DNA from: Pseudomonadota bacterium
GTDB lineage: Bacteria; Pseudomonadota; Gammaproteobacteria; Burkholderiales; Burkholderiaceae_C
Length of the DNA: 64,000 nt
Assembly (NCBI GenBank): GCA_018241265.1
Contig: JAFEEF010000043.1
Coordinates: forward strand, 62,001-126,000
Reading direction: 5' to 3'
Shown here: one piece after another, positions 8,714 through 16,131 of the stretch
Layout of the letters: each line of letters opens with the position of its first letter
Position numbering within the stretch: the first letter of the stretch is position 1
Program-made: the position numbers and the translations under genes
The notes under the pieces: generated by a model
The model's input: only the letters and a program-made list of their open reading frames with translations
Database searches by the model: none
Told to the model about the DNA's origin: nothing

Positions 8714-9415
8714 TCAGACACCGAGGAACTCGTGCAGCATCGCCATGTTGGCGGCGAGCTCCGATCGATCGAAGCTCTGGGCGATGCGGCCGTGTTCCAT
8801 CACGAAGAAACGATCCGCGAGCGGCGCGGCGAAGCGGAAGTTCTGCTCCACCATGACGATCGTGTAGCCCTGCTTGCGCAAGGTGCGGATCATCTCGGCC
8901 AGCGCCTGCACGATGACGGGCGCCAGGCCTTCGGAGATTTCATCGAGCAGCAGAAGTTTCGCGCCGGTACGCAGAATGCGGGCAACCGCCAACATCTGCT
9001 GCTCGCCGCCCGACAGCCGCGTGCCCTGGCTGCCGGCGCGTTCCTTGAGGTTCGGGAACATCGCGTAGATCTGCGCGATGCTCATGCCGCCCGGCGCGAC
9101 GACCGCCGGCAGCATCAGGTTCTCCTCGGCCGACAGCGCCGAGAAGATGCCGCGCTCCTCCGGACAGTAGCCGACGCCGAGCCGGGCGATGCGGTGCGTC
9201 GCCATGCCGACGGTCTCGGTGCCGCGCACCTTGATCGAGCCGCTGCGCCGCCCGATCAGGCCCATGATCGCGCGCATCGTGCTGGTCCGGCCGGCGCCGT
9301 TGCGGCCGAGCAAGGTCACGACCTCGCCCTCGGCGACGCTGAAGTCGACGCCGTGCAGCACGTGCGACTCGCCGTACCAGCCTTGCAGGTCGCTGACTTC
9401 GAGGAAGGCGGTCAT
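8714..9415 (-). CDS. livF: Liv-type ABC transporter ATPase LivF with a Walker A Lys-to-Arg change
   Basis: Cytoplasmic ATPase of 233 aa. The Walker A loop reads GRNGAGRTS: the lysine that contacts the ATP phosphates is Arg43 (codon CGG at 9287-9289, minus strand). The rest looks intact: Q-loop region YCPEERGIF, signature LSGGEQQM, Walker B KLLLLDEIS, and VEQN at the H-loop position, usual for LivF. The two other LivF proteins in this window have normal lysines (GTGKT, GAGKS). The partner LivG here is canonical, so the transporter may have one weakened site. Confidence 0.92.
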   Translation of the reverse strand: MTAFLEVSDLQGWYGESHVLHGVDFSVAEGEVVTLLGRNGAGRTSTMRAIMGLIGRRSGSIKVRGTETVGMATHRIARLGVGYCPEERGIFSALSAEENLMLPAVVAPGGMSIAQIYAMFPNLKERAGSQGTRLSGGEQQMLAVARILRTGAKLLLLDEISEGLAPVIVQALAEMIRTLRKQGYTIVMVEQNFRFAAPLADRFFVMEHGRIAQSFDRSELAANMAMLHEFLGV

Positions 9416-9419
9416 GGCG

Positions 9420-10199
9420 TCAGTGCGGACCGGCGAGTTCGGCGTCGGCGCTGCCCATGTAGGCCTCGACGACGGCAGGGTTCTTCGACACTTCGGCGTA
9501 CGGCCCTTCGGCCAGGGTCGCGCCGCGCGCCAGCACGGTGATCGTGTCGGCGATGCTCGAGACGACGCTCATGTTGTGCTCGACCATCAGCACGGTGCGG
9601 CTCGCGGCGACCTTCTTGATGAGCTGGCGCACGCGGTCGACGTCCTCGCTGCCCATGCCCTGCGTCGGCTCGTCGAGCAGCATCAGCTGCGGATCCATCG
9701 CGAGCGTCGTCGCGATCTCGAGCGCGCGCTTGCGCCCATAGCTCAGCTCGACGGCGGGCAGCTTCGCATAGGCCTGCAGGTCGACCTCGTGCAGCAATTC
9801 CATGACGCGCGCATCGAGCACCGCGAGCGAGCGCTCCGGCCGCCAGAAGTGGAACGACGTGCCGAGCTTGCGCTGCAGCGCGACGCGTACGTTCTCGAGC
9901 ACCGTCAGGTGCGGGAACACCGCCGAGATCTGGAACGAGCGGATCACGCCGCGGCGCGCGACGACCGCCGGCTTCTCGTTCGTGATGTCGTGGCCGTCGT
10001 AGACGATCTGGCCGGCCGACGGCACGAGGAACTTCGTCAGCAGGTTGAAGCAGGTCGTCTTGCCGGCGCCGTTCGGGCCGATCAGCGCGTGGATCGTGCC
10101 GCGCCTGACGCGCAGGCTGACCTTGTTGACCGCGACGAAGCCCTTGAACTCCTTCGTCAGGTCGCGCGTCTCGAGGATGCAATCGGCGTTGCCGCTCAT
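9420..10199 (-). CDS. livG: Liv-type ABC transporter ATPase LivG
   Basis: 259-aa ATPase with canonical Walker A GPNGAGKTT, the LivG-type signature ELSYGRKRALEIA, Walker B LMLLDEPTQGM and the H-loop in VLMVEHNMSVV. ATG 10199 overlaps the TGA of the upstream iclR gene (ATGA), so translation is probably coupled to the regulator. It ends 4 bp before livF. It energises the LivHM permease with LivF. Confidence 0.94.
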   Translation of the reverse strand: MSGNADCILETRDLTKEFKGFVAVNKVSLRVRRGTIHALIGPNGAGKTTCFNLLTKFLVPSAGQIVYDGHDITNEKPAVVARRGVIRSFQISAVFPHLTVLENVRVALQRKLGTSFHFWRPERSLAVLDARVMELLHEVDLQAYAKLPAVELSYGRKRALEIATTLAMDPQLMLLDEPTQGMGSEDVDRVRQLIKKVAASRTVLMVEHNMSVVSSIADTITVLARGATLAEGPYAEVSKNPAVVEAYMGSADAELAGPH

Positions 10200-11074
10200 G
10201 CGGGTCTCCCCGACCTGGGCTTGGACCCCGCGGCACCCGCGGGCGGGATCTCTCCGCCGAGCCGCTCCGACAGCGTGCGCGCGACGCCGAGCGCAGCGTT
10301 GCGGAAGCGAACGCCGCCATCCGTCCCGAGTTGCGCCTTGTTGATGCATACCGCGACCGCCGCAACCGGCGTGCCCGACGCGTCGAACACCGGTGCGCCG
10401 AACGAATAGACGCCCACGCGCACCGCTTCGTCGTCGATGCTGTAGCCGCGCTTGCGCGTCAGCGCCAATTCCTTCAGCAGCGCCGCGACGTCGCTCGGCC
10501 CCTTCTTCGTCAGCATCGCCAGCGGCGCATTGCCGAACAGCGCACGCACGCGCTCCGGCGCCCAGTGCGCCAGCACCGCCTTGCCGCTGCCCGACAGATG
10601 CGCCGGCAGCCGCATGCCGACGGTGAACGCCAGGCCGAGCGGCCGCGCGCTGTTGCGCACGGCCATGTAGAGCGCATCGGTGCCGCTCAGCACCGACAGC
10701 ACGACGGTCTCCTCGGGCGCGGCGCCGCGGTCGGACCAGAGCGCGTTGAACTCGGTGGCGACGTCGGTTCCCGAGACGAACGCCTCGGCCAGGCCCATCA
10801 CGCTGGGGCCGATCATGAACGCGCCGTCGCTTCGACGACGGAGGTAGCCGAACGAGACCAGCGTGTTGCACAGGCCATGCACGCTGCTTTTCGGCAGCTC
10901 GAGGTCGTTGGCCAGGCGCGCCAGGCTCATCGGCGCGCGCGCATCGGCGAGGCGCTCGAGCAAGGTGAGCGCACGCGACACCGCCGGCACCAGCGCGGTG
11001 CGCGCGGCCGCACCGCCGGGTTGCACCGGGGCGCGCGGCGGGGCGATCGAAGCGGCTGCGGAGCGGGCGTGCAT
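10196..11074 (-). CDS. IclR-family transcriptional regulator leading a liv operon
   Basis: 292-aa regulator. After about 25 low-complexity residues comes a winged helix (VSRALTLLERLADARAPMSL...LPKSSVHGLCNTLVSFGYLRR), then the IclR effector domain (VGMRLPAHLSGSGKAVLA, KRGYSIDDEAVRVGVYSFGAP, AAVAVCINKAQL). IclR proteins respond to small carbon compounds such as aromatic acids or glyoxylate. The gene is first in the liv operon and overlaps livG, so it probably controls uptake of its own effector. A perfect dyad lies 21 bp upstream of its start codon. Confidence 0.92.
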   Translation of the reverse strand: MHARSAAASIAPPRAPVQPGGAAARTALVPAVSRALTLLERLADARAPMSLARLANDLELPKSSVHGLCNTLVSFGYLRRRSDGAFMIGPSVMGLAEAFVSGTDVATEFNALWSDRGAAPEETVVLSVLSGTDALYMAVRNSARPLGLAFTVGMRLPAHLSGSGKAVLAHWAPERVRALFGNAPLAMLTKKGPSDVAALLKELALTRKRGYSIDDEAVRVGVYSFGAPVFDASGTPVAAVAVCINKAQLGTDGGVRFRNAALGVARTLSERLGGEIPPAGAAGSKPRSGRPA

Positions 11075-11095
11075 GCGGAGGTCACGGTCCCATCA

Positions 11096-11109
11096 TTCAG
11101 TTGGCTGAA
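11096..11109. promoter_or_regulatory. Perfect dyad upstream of iclR, candidate operator
   Basis: TTCAG-TTGG-CTGAA is a perfect 5-bp inverted repeat. It starts 22 bases upstream of the iclR-family start codon, in the promoter region of the iclR-livGF-livHM operon. Its placement fits autoregulation by the IclR protein. The motif has not been matched to a known IclR site. Confidence 0.4.
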
Positions 11110-11261
11110 CGGTCTTCAGGCCATCGGACGCGCAGTCTAGTGAGGGATCGTTGCGCCGTCTTGCGCGGCGGCGGCCGTTTGCGGGTTAGACCCGACAGGA
11201 CTTGCCCTGATCGCCGCCGGCCGCGAAGCATGGCCGCCGATAGCGGTAACATCCGCGGCTC
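11110..11261. other. Intergenic stretch between iclR operator and fluoride riboswitch
   Basis: No gene is supported here. It contains a short inverted repeat CGGGT-TAG-ACCCG at 11182-11194 with no T-run. It must hold the promoter of the crcB transcript, but no clear -35/-10 pair stands out. Confidence 0.5.
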
Positions 11262-11323
11262 GGAGATGGCATGCCTCCGTGAACCGCCGCCGCGTCGCCG
11301 ACGCGGCGGCTGATGATGCCTAC
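11262..11323 (+). ncRNA. Fluoride riboswitch aptamer (crcB motif)
   Basis: The sequence follows the crcB-motif consensus. GGAG (11262-11265) pairs with CTCC (11275-11278). The loop between carries GATGGCAT, then GAACC. A long GC stem, CCGCCGCGT with ACGCGGCGG, closes on CGCCG. The conserved 3' segment GGCTGATGATGCCTAC ends the aptamer. The long-range pseudoknot is present: GGCAT at 11268-11272 pairs with ATGCC at 11316-11320. The aptamer lies 74 bp upstream of a crcB fluoride-channel gene on the same strand, the classic arrangement. Fluoride binding should raise crcB expression. Confidence 0.95.
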
Positions 11324-11349
11324 GCGCGGCGTTGCCGTGGACGCGTAGG
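11319..11349 (+). promoter_or_regulatory. Expression-platform hairpin of the fluoride riboswitch
   Basis: CCTACGCG (11319-11326) is perfectly complementary to CGCGTAGG (11342-11349), with an inner CGGC-GTT-GCCG stem. The 5' arm reuses the last bases of the aptamer (CCTAC), including part of the pseudoknot strand, so this hairpin and the ligand-bound aptamer exclude each other. No T-run follows, so the mechanism may be translational or Rho-dependent rather than intrinsic termination. Confidence 0.6.
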
Positions 11350-11396
11350 CTATGGCGTCCGCCGGCACCACCGCCCGGCAGGGAAAGGACGCAACG

Positions 11397-11783
11397 ATGA
11401 TGATGCTCTCGGTGATCGCGATCTCGATCGGCGCGGCGCTCGGCGCCTTGCTGCGATGGATGCTGTCGGTGCAGCTCAATGCACTGTTCCCGCAGCTGCC
11501 GCTCGGCACGCTCGCATCGAACCTCGTGGGCGGCTACCTGATCGGACTCGCGGTCGCGTTCTTCGCGCTGCATCCGGAACTGCCGCCGCAATGGCGACTC
11601 TTCGCCATCACCGGCTTCCTCGGCGGGCTGACGACGTTCTCGACCTTCTCGGCCGAGGTCGTCGGCCACCTGAGCGAGGGCCGCGTCGGATGGTCGCTCG
11701 GCGTCGTTGCGGTCCACGTGCTCGGCAGCGTCGGCATGACCCTGCTCGGCATGGCCACGATGGCGGCGCTGCGCCGCGCCTGA
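11397..11783 (+). CDS. crcB: Fluoride ion channel CrcB/Fluc
   Basis: 128-aa inner-membrane protein with four predicted helices. Family motifs are [12 protein letters not shown] near the N-terminus, [17 protein letters not shown] (the Asn of the pore region) and [15 protein letters not shown] (the GxxTTFSTF motif that lines the fluoride pore). Dual-topology dimers export fluoride by passive conduction. The start is the first ATG of ATGATGATG, after a GGAAAGGA ribosome site. A fluoride riboswitch precedes it and a DUF190 gene follows 11 bp downstream. Confidence 0.96.
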   Translation: MMMLSVIAISIGAALGALLRWMLSVQLNALFPQLPLGTLASNLVGGYLIGLAVAFFALHPELPPQWRLFAITGFLGGLTTFSTFSAEVVGHLSEGRVGWSLGVVAVHVLGSVGMTLLGMATMAALRRA

Positions 11784-11794
11784 AGGAGACGGCG

Positions 11795-12118
11795 ATGAAC
11801 GCGATGAATGGCTACCAGGTGAGCTTCTTCTTCGAGCAGGACCGCCGGCACGACGGTGCGGCCATGCACGAGTGGCTCTTGCGCACGGCACGCTCGCTCG
11901 GCATCGAAGGCGGCACCTTGCTGCCGGCGAGCGAAGGCTACGGCCGCGCCGGGCGCCTGCATTCGGCGCACTTCGTCGAGCTGGGCGATCAGCCGGTGGA
12001 ATTCACGATGGCGATGACGACCGAGCGGGCGACTGCGCTGTTCGAACTGCTGGAGCGCGAGCGGGTCGATCTGTTCTACGTGAAGACGGCGATCGAATTC
12101 GGCCGCGTCGGCGGCTGA
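11795..12118 (+). CDS. DUF190 domain protein, partner of CrcB
   Basis: 107-aa cytoplasmic protein of the DUF190 (PII-like fold) family: QVSFFFEQDRRHDGAAMHEWLL, AHFVELGDQPVEFTMAM and LFYVKTAIEFG are typical. Genes of this family often sit beside crcB, sometimes under the same fluoride riboswitch. The start codon follows AAGGAG, which overlaps the crcB stop region, so the two genes form one fluoride-responsive operon. The biochemical role is unknown; a regulatory or fluoride-sensing role is only a guess. Confidence 0.88.
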   Translation: MNAMNGYQVSFFFEQDRRHDGAAMHEWLLRTARSLGIEGGTLLPASEGYGRAGRLHSAHFVELGDQPVEFTMAMTTERATALFELLERERVDLFYVKTAIEFGRVGG

Positions 12119-12124
12119 GGTCCG

Positions 12125-13234
12125 TCAGCGCGCCTCGGCGGAGATGCCGTCGGGATCGGCGAGCCGCGGCGCGGGCCGCTCGCAGATCCGGCCGATCGCC
12201 CACAGGCCGCCGACCAATCCGACCGCGGCAAGCGCCTGCTGAGCCGGGCTCAGGCGATGCGCGTTCCACAGGAACGTGGTCGTCGCGGCCAGCACCGCGA
12301 CGAACAGCGACGCGGCCAGCCACGCCGCCGCGCGCGACAGCGGCGGGTCGTAGCGCTCGACGCGATCGATGTCGAACGCCGGCTTCGGCCAGCGCGCCGC
12401 GACGTCGGCCGGACGCCAGCCCGGCGGCTTGATCCAGACACGCAGCTTGTCGCCCCACGCGCTCGCGTGCCAGCTGTCCTCGACGAGCGCCGCGTAGTAC
12501 TGCAGGTTGGCCCACAGCGGATTCCAGCTCTGCAGCGGTCCGCGCGTGCCGTAGACGATGGGCTCGGCATCGTCCTCCTCGATGTAGCTGCCGAACAGCC
12601 GGTCCCAGACGATCAGGATGCCGCCGTAGTTCTTGTCGAGGTAGCGGTCGTTGACGGCATGGTGCACGCGGTGGTTGCTCGGCGCGCAGAACCAGCGGTC
12701 GAACCAGCCGAGCCGCCCGATCTGCTGCGTGTGCACCCAATACTGGTAGAGCAGGTCGATCAGCGCGACCGTGCCGAACACCAGCGGCGGCACGCCGACG
12801 AGCGCCATCGGCAGGTAGAACAGCCAGCCGCCGAGAAAGCCGCTGCTGGTCTGGCGCAGCGCGGTCGACAGGTTGTAGTCCTCGCTCTGGTGGTGCACGA
12901 CGTGCGCGGCCCAGAAGAACGCCACCGTGTGGCCGAGCCGGTGGTGCCAGTAGTAGCAGAGGTCGTAGAAGACGAGCGCGAACAGCCAGACCGCGATCGA
13001 CTTCGCATCGAGGTACCAAAACGCGAGATGGTCGTAGACGACCGCATAGACCGCGACCGTCACCAGCCCGCCGAACAGCCCGGTGATCTGGCTCATGATG
13101 CCGAGGCCGATGCTCGACAGCGCATCGTTGACGCGGTAGGTATTGCGTCCGCGGCGCCAGCCGACCAGCCACTCGATGCCGATCAGCAGGAAGAACAGCG
13201 GCGTCGCCAGGACGATGATCTGCGGGCCGGTCAT
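12125..13234 (-). CDS. Sterol desaturase/fatty acid hydroxylase family membrane protein
   Basis: 369-aa integral membrane di-iron protein. Histidine clusters typical of the family are visible: HHRLGHTV, HVVHHQSEDYN, HRVHHAVND and a later aromatic-rich segment (YGGILIVWDRLFGSY). Several hydrophobic segments flank these, with two near the C-terminus. Family members hydroxylate or desaturate lipids using O2. The lipid substrate is unknown. It is the last of six closely spaced same-strand genes that start with a cyclopropane fatty acid synthase, which hints at membrane lipid remodelling. Confidence 0.9.
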   Translation of the reverse strand: MTGPQIIVLATPLFFLLIGIEWLVGWRRGRNTYRVNDALSSIGLGIMSQITGLFGGLVTVAVYAVVYDHLAFWYLDAKSIAVWLFALVFYDLCYYWHHRLGHTVAFFWAAHVVHHQSEDYNLSTALRQTSSGFLGGWLFYLPMALVGVPPLVFGTVALIDLLYQYWVHTQQIGRLGWFDRWFCAPSNHRVHHAVNDRYLDKNYGGILIVWDRLFGSYIEEDDAEPIVYGTRGPLQSWNPLWANLQYYAALVEDSWHASAWGDKLRVWIKPPGWRPADVAARWPKPAFDIDRVERYDPPLSRAAAWLAASLFVAVLAATTTFLWNAHRLSPAQQALAAVGLVGGLWAIGRICERPAPRLADPDGISAEAR

Positions 13235-13267
13235 GGGGGCGGCATCTCTCGCTTCAACGGTGGCTGC

Positions 13268-14398
13268 TCACACCAGACAACCGCGCGCATCGACCGGCCA
13301 GACCGCCTCGACCACGCCCCGCTCCAGCCCGCCGCGCACGACGACATAGTGGTCGTGCAGGTTCACGGTCGGATCGCAATGGCCGGGGATCAGCCAGATC
13401 GTCTCGCCGAGTTCGGGCAGCGCGTCGCCGCGCGCCGTGAGCACGCCGTGCTCGTCGCCGCCGTTGGCAAAGCCCAGGTCGCGGCCGTGCACGCGCGGCA
13501 TGCCGGAGTCGACCGCGTGCGCCTTGTGGCCCGCATCGACGACCGCATGCGCGACGCCGCGGCTCATCACCTGCGACTTCACGAAGAGCGCATGCTCGAA
13601 GCGCGGCGCGTGGGCCGGCGGGTCGTTGTCGGCGTAGTCGCGGTCCATGAAGACGTAGCTGCCGGCCTGCAGTTCGCCCCAGACGCCGCTGGCCGCCTCG
13701 AACGGAAAGCTGCCGGTGCCGGCGCCGGTGACGAGCGGGCAGGCGATGCCGGCCGACGTGATGCTCGCCTGCGCGGCGCGCGCCAGGTCGGCCGCATGGC
13801 GGATCGCCGCCTCGCGCTCGGTCGGGCTGCGCAGGTGCTGGGCCTTGCCGTGGTAGGCCTGCAGGCCCGCGAAGCGCAGCCCCGGGTGCGCGACGACCTG
13901 TTGCGCCAGCGCGCCCGCCGCCGGCGGCGCAGCGCCGCAGCGGCCCTGGCCGACGTCGACCTCGACATAGACGTCGATCTCGCTGCCCGCGGCGGCCACT
14001 GCGGCCGCGAGGCGCTCGATGCCCGGCATCGAATCGACCGCGATCGCGAGCCGCACGCGGCCGGCCAGCGCCGCGACGCGCGCGAGCTTGACCCGATCGA
14101 CGACCTCGTTGCTGATGTAGAGATCTTCGATGCCGGCCGCGGCCAGCGCCTCGGCTTCGGACAGCTTCTGCACGCACACGCCGACCGCGCCGGCCGCCAT
14201 CTGCCGGCGCGCCACCTCGCCGCTCTTGTGCGTCTTGGCATGCGGCCGCAGGCGCAGGCCGCGCTCGCGTGCGTAGTCGGCCATGCGCGCGATATTGCGC
14301 TCCATCGCGTCGAGGTCGACGACGAGCGCGGGCGTCGCGACGCCATCGATCGGCGTGCCCGGGCGCGGCCGCCATGCGGCGCGGACGTCGTTGCTCAT
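13268..14398 (-). CDS. D-threonine aldolase/D-serine dehydratase-like fold III PLP enzyme
   Basis: 376-aa alanine-racemase-fold enzyme of the DSD1 family. It begins IDGVATPALVVDLDAMERNI. The PLP lysine is K55 in RPHAKTHKSG. The C-terminal metal-binding motif PGHCDPTVNLHD is typical of D-threonine aldolase and D-serine dehydratase relatives. The predicted reaction is cleavage of a D-3-hydroxy amino acid to glycine and an aldehyde, or dehydration; motifs do not separate these. ATG 14398 follows the histidine phosphatase gene by 16 bp on the same strand. Confidence 0.88.
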   Translation of the reverse strand: MSNDVRAAWRPRPGTPIDGVATPALVVDLDAMERNIARMADYARERGLRLRPHAKTHKSGEVARRQMAAGAVGVCVQKLSEAEALAAAGIEDLYISNEVVDRVKLARVAALAGRVRLAIAVDSMPGIERLAAAVAAAGSEIDVYVEVDVGQGRCGAAPPAAGALAQQVVAHPGLRFAGLQAYHGKAQHLRSPTEREAAIRHAADLARAAQASITSAGIACPLVTGAGTGSFPFEAASGVWGELQAGSYVFMDRDYADNDPPAHAPRFEHALFVKSQVMSRGVAHAVVDAGHKAHAVDSGMPRVHGRDLGFANGGDEHGVLTARGDALPELGETIWLIPGHCDPTVNLHDHYVVVRGGLERGVVEAVWPVDARGCLV

Positions 14399-14414
14399 GC
14401 GTCGGGGTTCCGAT

Positions 14415-15107
14415 TCAGACGGCCGCGCGGCGCGGCGCGATCGGCGGCGGGCTGTCGCCGCCGGCGTCGGGGCGCACCATGCCGTCGAGATGATGGGTAT
14501 CGCTCCAGCCGACGAGCGTGTAGCCCTGCGGGCTGTAGAGCAGACGGTTGATGCTGGCGTTGCCGAGCTGCCAGGAGCGCGGTGCATCGAGCGGAACGCG
14601 CGCGGCCGCGCGGTACAGGCAGTCGAGCACGCCGCCATGGGCGACGAGCACGATGGCCTCGCCCGGATGCGCGGCCGCCAGACGCGTCGCGCAGGCCACG
14701 CTGCGCGCATAGAAGTCGCACAGCGTCTCGCCGCCGTCCGGGCCGAAGCCGGGATCGCGGCGGCGCCAGCGCGCGCTCTCGGCGGGCCAGCGCGTCTCGA
14801 TGTCCTTGAAGGTCATGCCTTCGAAGATCCCGAAGCCGCGCTCGCGCAGACCGATTTCGGGCACGATGGCCAGGCCGGTCGTGCGCGCGACCGCTACCGC
14901 GGTCTCATGGGCGCGCACCAGGTCGCTCGCATAGAGTGCCGCGAACGTCTCGCCGGCCAGCACGTCGCCGAGGCGCCGCGCCTGCTCCCGGCCGACCGCA
15001 TTGAGCGGTACGTCGAGCTGACCCTGGATGCGGTTGTCGACATTCCAGGCGGTCTCCCCGTGGCGGATCGCGATGACGCGCGTGGCTTGCTGGTCGGCCG
15101 CCTCCAT
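14415..15107 (-). CDS. Histidine phosphatase family protein (phosphoglycerate mutase-like)
   Basis: 230-aa phosphatase of the branch-1 histidine acid phosphatase superfamily. The phosphorylated histidine is H16 in AIRHGETAWN. RIQGQLDVPLN follows, and the second catalytic histidine is in VLVAHGGVLDCL. It acts in the cytoplasm on a small phosphoester; related Burkholderiales proteins are annotated as phosphoglycerate mutases without proof. It lies 6 bp downstream of the PEBP-family gene and within the six-gene same-strand run. Confidence 0.88.
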   Translation of the reverse strand: MEAADQQATRVIAIRHGETAWNVDNRIQGQLDVPLNAVGREQARRLGDVLAGETFAALYASDLVRAHETAVAVARTTGLAIVPEIGLRERGFGIFEGMTFKDIETRWPAESARWRRRDPGFGPDGGETLCDFYARSVACATRLAAAHPGEAIVLVAHGGVLDCLYRAAARVPLDAPRSWQLGNASINRLLYSPQGYTLVGWSDTHHLDGMVRPDAGGDSPPPIAPRRAAV

Positions 15108-15113
15108 GGCCGA

Positions 15114-15752
15114 TCAGGCGATGAGCCGGCGGTTCAGCGTGTAGGTGCCCGAGTGCGTGCCCTCGGCGAGCACGTGCGGATAGATCGCCTGGCGCACGTC
15201 GGCGCCGGTGAAGCGTGCTCCGACATCGGCGCGCGCCGTCGACAGCGCGTAGAGCGTGAAGACGTAGTGATGCACCAGCGAGTCGTTGAACGGCGGGAAC
15301 GGACCGTCGTAGCCGTAGTAGTCGCCGGCCATCTCGGCGTTGCCTGCGAACCAGCCGGTGTAGTCGTTGATGCCCTGGCGCGCCTGATCGAGGCCGGGCA
15401 CCGCGACCGCCGGTCCGGGCTTGCCGCGCGCGGTGAAGCCGCGGCTGAAGGCACCCTCGGCGATCTCCGACAAGGTCGCCGGCAGGTCGATCAGCACCCA
15501 GTGGAAGAAGTCGACCCGCGGCAGCTCGGCCGGCACTTCGCGGTCGGTCCGGTTGACGTCGTCGCCGCGGCTCGGCACGTCGAAGTCGTGACAGATCAGC
15601 GCGAACGACCGGGTGCCCGCCGGCACCTCGCTCCACGCGAGATGCGGATTGAGGTTGTCGGAGAAGACCGGCCCCGCGCCTTCGAGCTTCCCGGCGGCAA
15701 AACGCGCCGGGATGCGCTCGCCGTTGGCCCAGCTGTCGCTCCACACTTTCAT
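15114..15752 (-). CDS. YbhB/YbcL family Raf-kinase-inhibitor-like (PEBP) protein
   Basis: 212-aa phosphatidylethanolamine-binding-protein fold. Landmarks are LNPHLAWSEVPAGTRSFALICHDFDVP, DFFHWVLIDLPA, GYDGPFPPFNDSLVHHYVFTLYAL and a C-terminal THSGTYTLNR. No signal peptide is seen, so it is cytoplasmic. The bacterial function is unclear; binding of an anionic ligand is inferred from the fold. The gene is 25 bp downstream of the DUF1840 gene. Confidence 0.92.
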   Translation of the reverse strand: MKVWSDSWANGERIPARFAAGKLEGAGPVFSDNLNPHLAWSEVPAGTRSFALICHDFDVPSRGDDVNRTDREVPAELPRVDFFHWVLIDLPATLSEIAEGAFSRGFTARGKPGPAVAVPGLDQARQGINDYTGWFAGNAEMAGDYYGYDGPFPPFNDSLVHHYVFTLYALSTARADVGARFTGADVRQAIYPHVLAEGTHSGTYTLNRRLIA

Positions 15753-15777
15753 CGTCGCTGCTCCCTCGCCGAGGTCT

Positions 15778-16098
15778 TCATACGCCCCAGACGATGTCGG
15801 CGTCCTCGGCTTGCGAACGCTTCATCATCTCGACCATCGGCCAGGCGCGCTGACGCAGGCTGATGTCGCGCGGGCCGGGCTTGCGGCCTTCGGCGGCGGC
15901 CTCCTGATCGGCCCGGGCGCGCGCCGCTTCCTCGGCCGCCACCGCGCGCTCGATGGCAGCGATCGCCGCGGGCATGTCGGCCGCTTCGATGATGCCCTTG
16001 GGCGCCGGCGCCTTGCCGATGCTGCGCAGCAGCTCGTCGCCGCCCGGCCCCGTCATGACGACGTCGCCGGCAGCCTTGGACTTGAACTTGTAGATCAT
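15778..16098 (-). CDS. DUF1840 domain-containing protein
   Basis: 106-aa small protein starting MIYKFKSKAAGDVVMTGPGGDELL and ending SLRQRAWPMVEMMKRSQAEDADIVWGV, characteristic of DUF1840, a family found mainly in betaproteobacteria. A helical Ala/Glu-rich middle (IAAIERAVAAEEAARAR) suggests a coiled region. The function is unknown. It lies 33 bp downstream of the cyclopropane fatty acid synthase gene and upstream of the PEBP gene, in one likely operon. Confidence 0.87.
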   Translation of the reverse strand: MIYKFKSKAAGDVVMTGPGGDELLRSIGKAPAPKGIIEAADMPAAIAAIERAVAAEEAARARADQEAAAEGRKPGPRDISLRQRAWPMVEMMKRSQAEDADIVWGV

Positions 16099-16131
16099 TG
16101 CGAACGCCCTCAACCTTTCCCGGTCGACGCG

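Noticed and set aside
12257-14551. A 764-codon plus-strand frame opposite the sterol desaturase and aldolase genes.
   Set aside because: No recognisable domain, and it is antisense to two genes with intact catalytic motifs.
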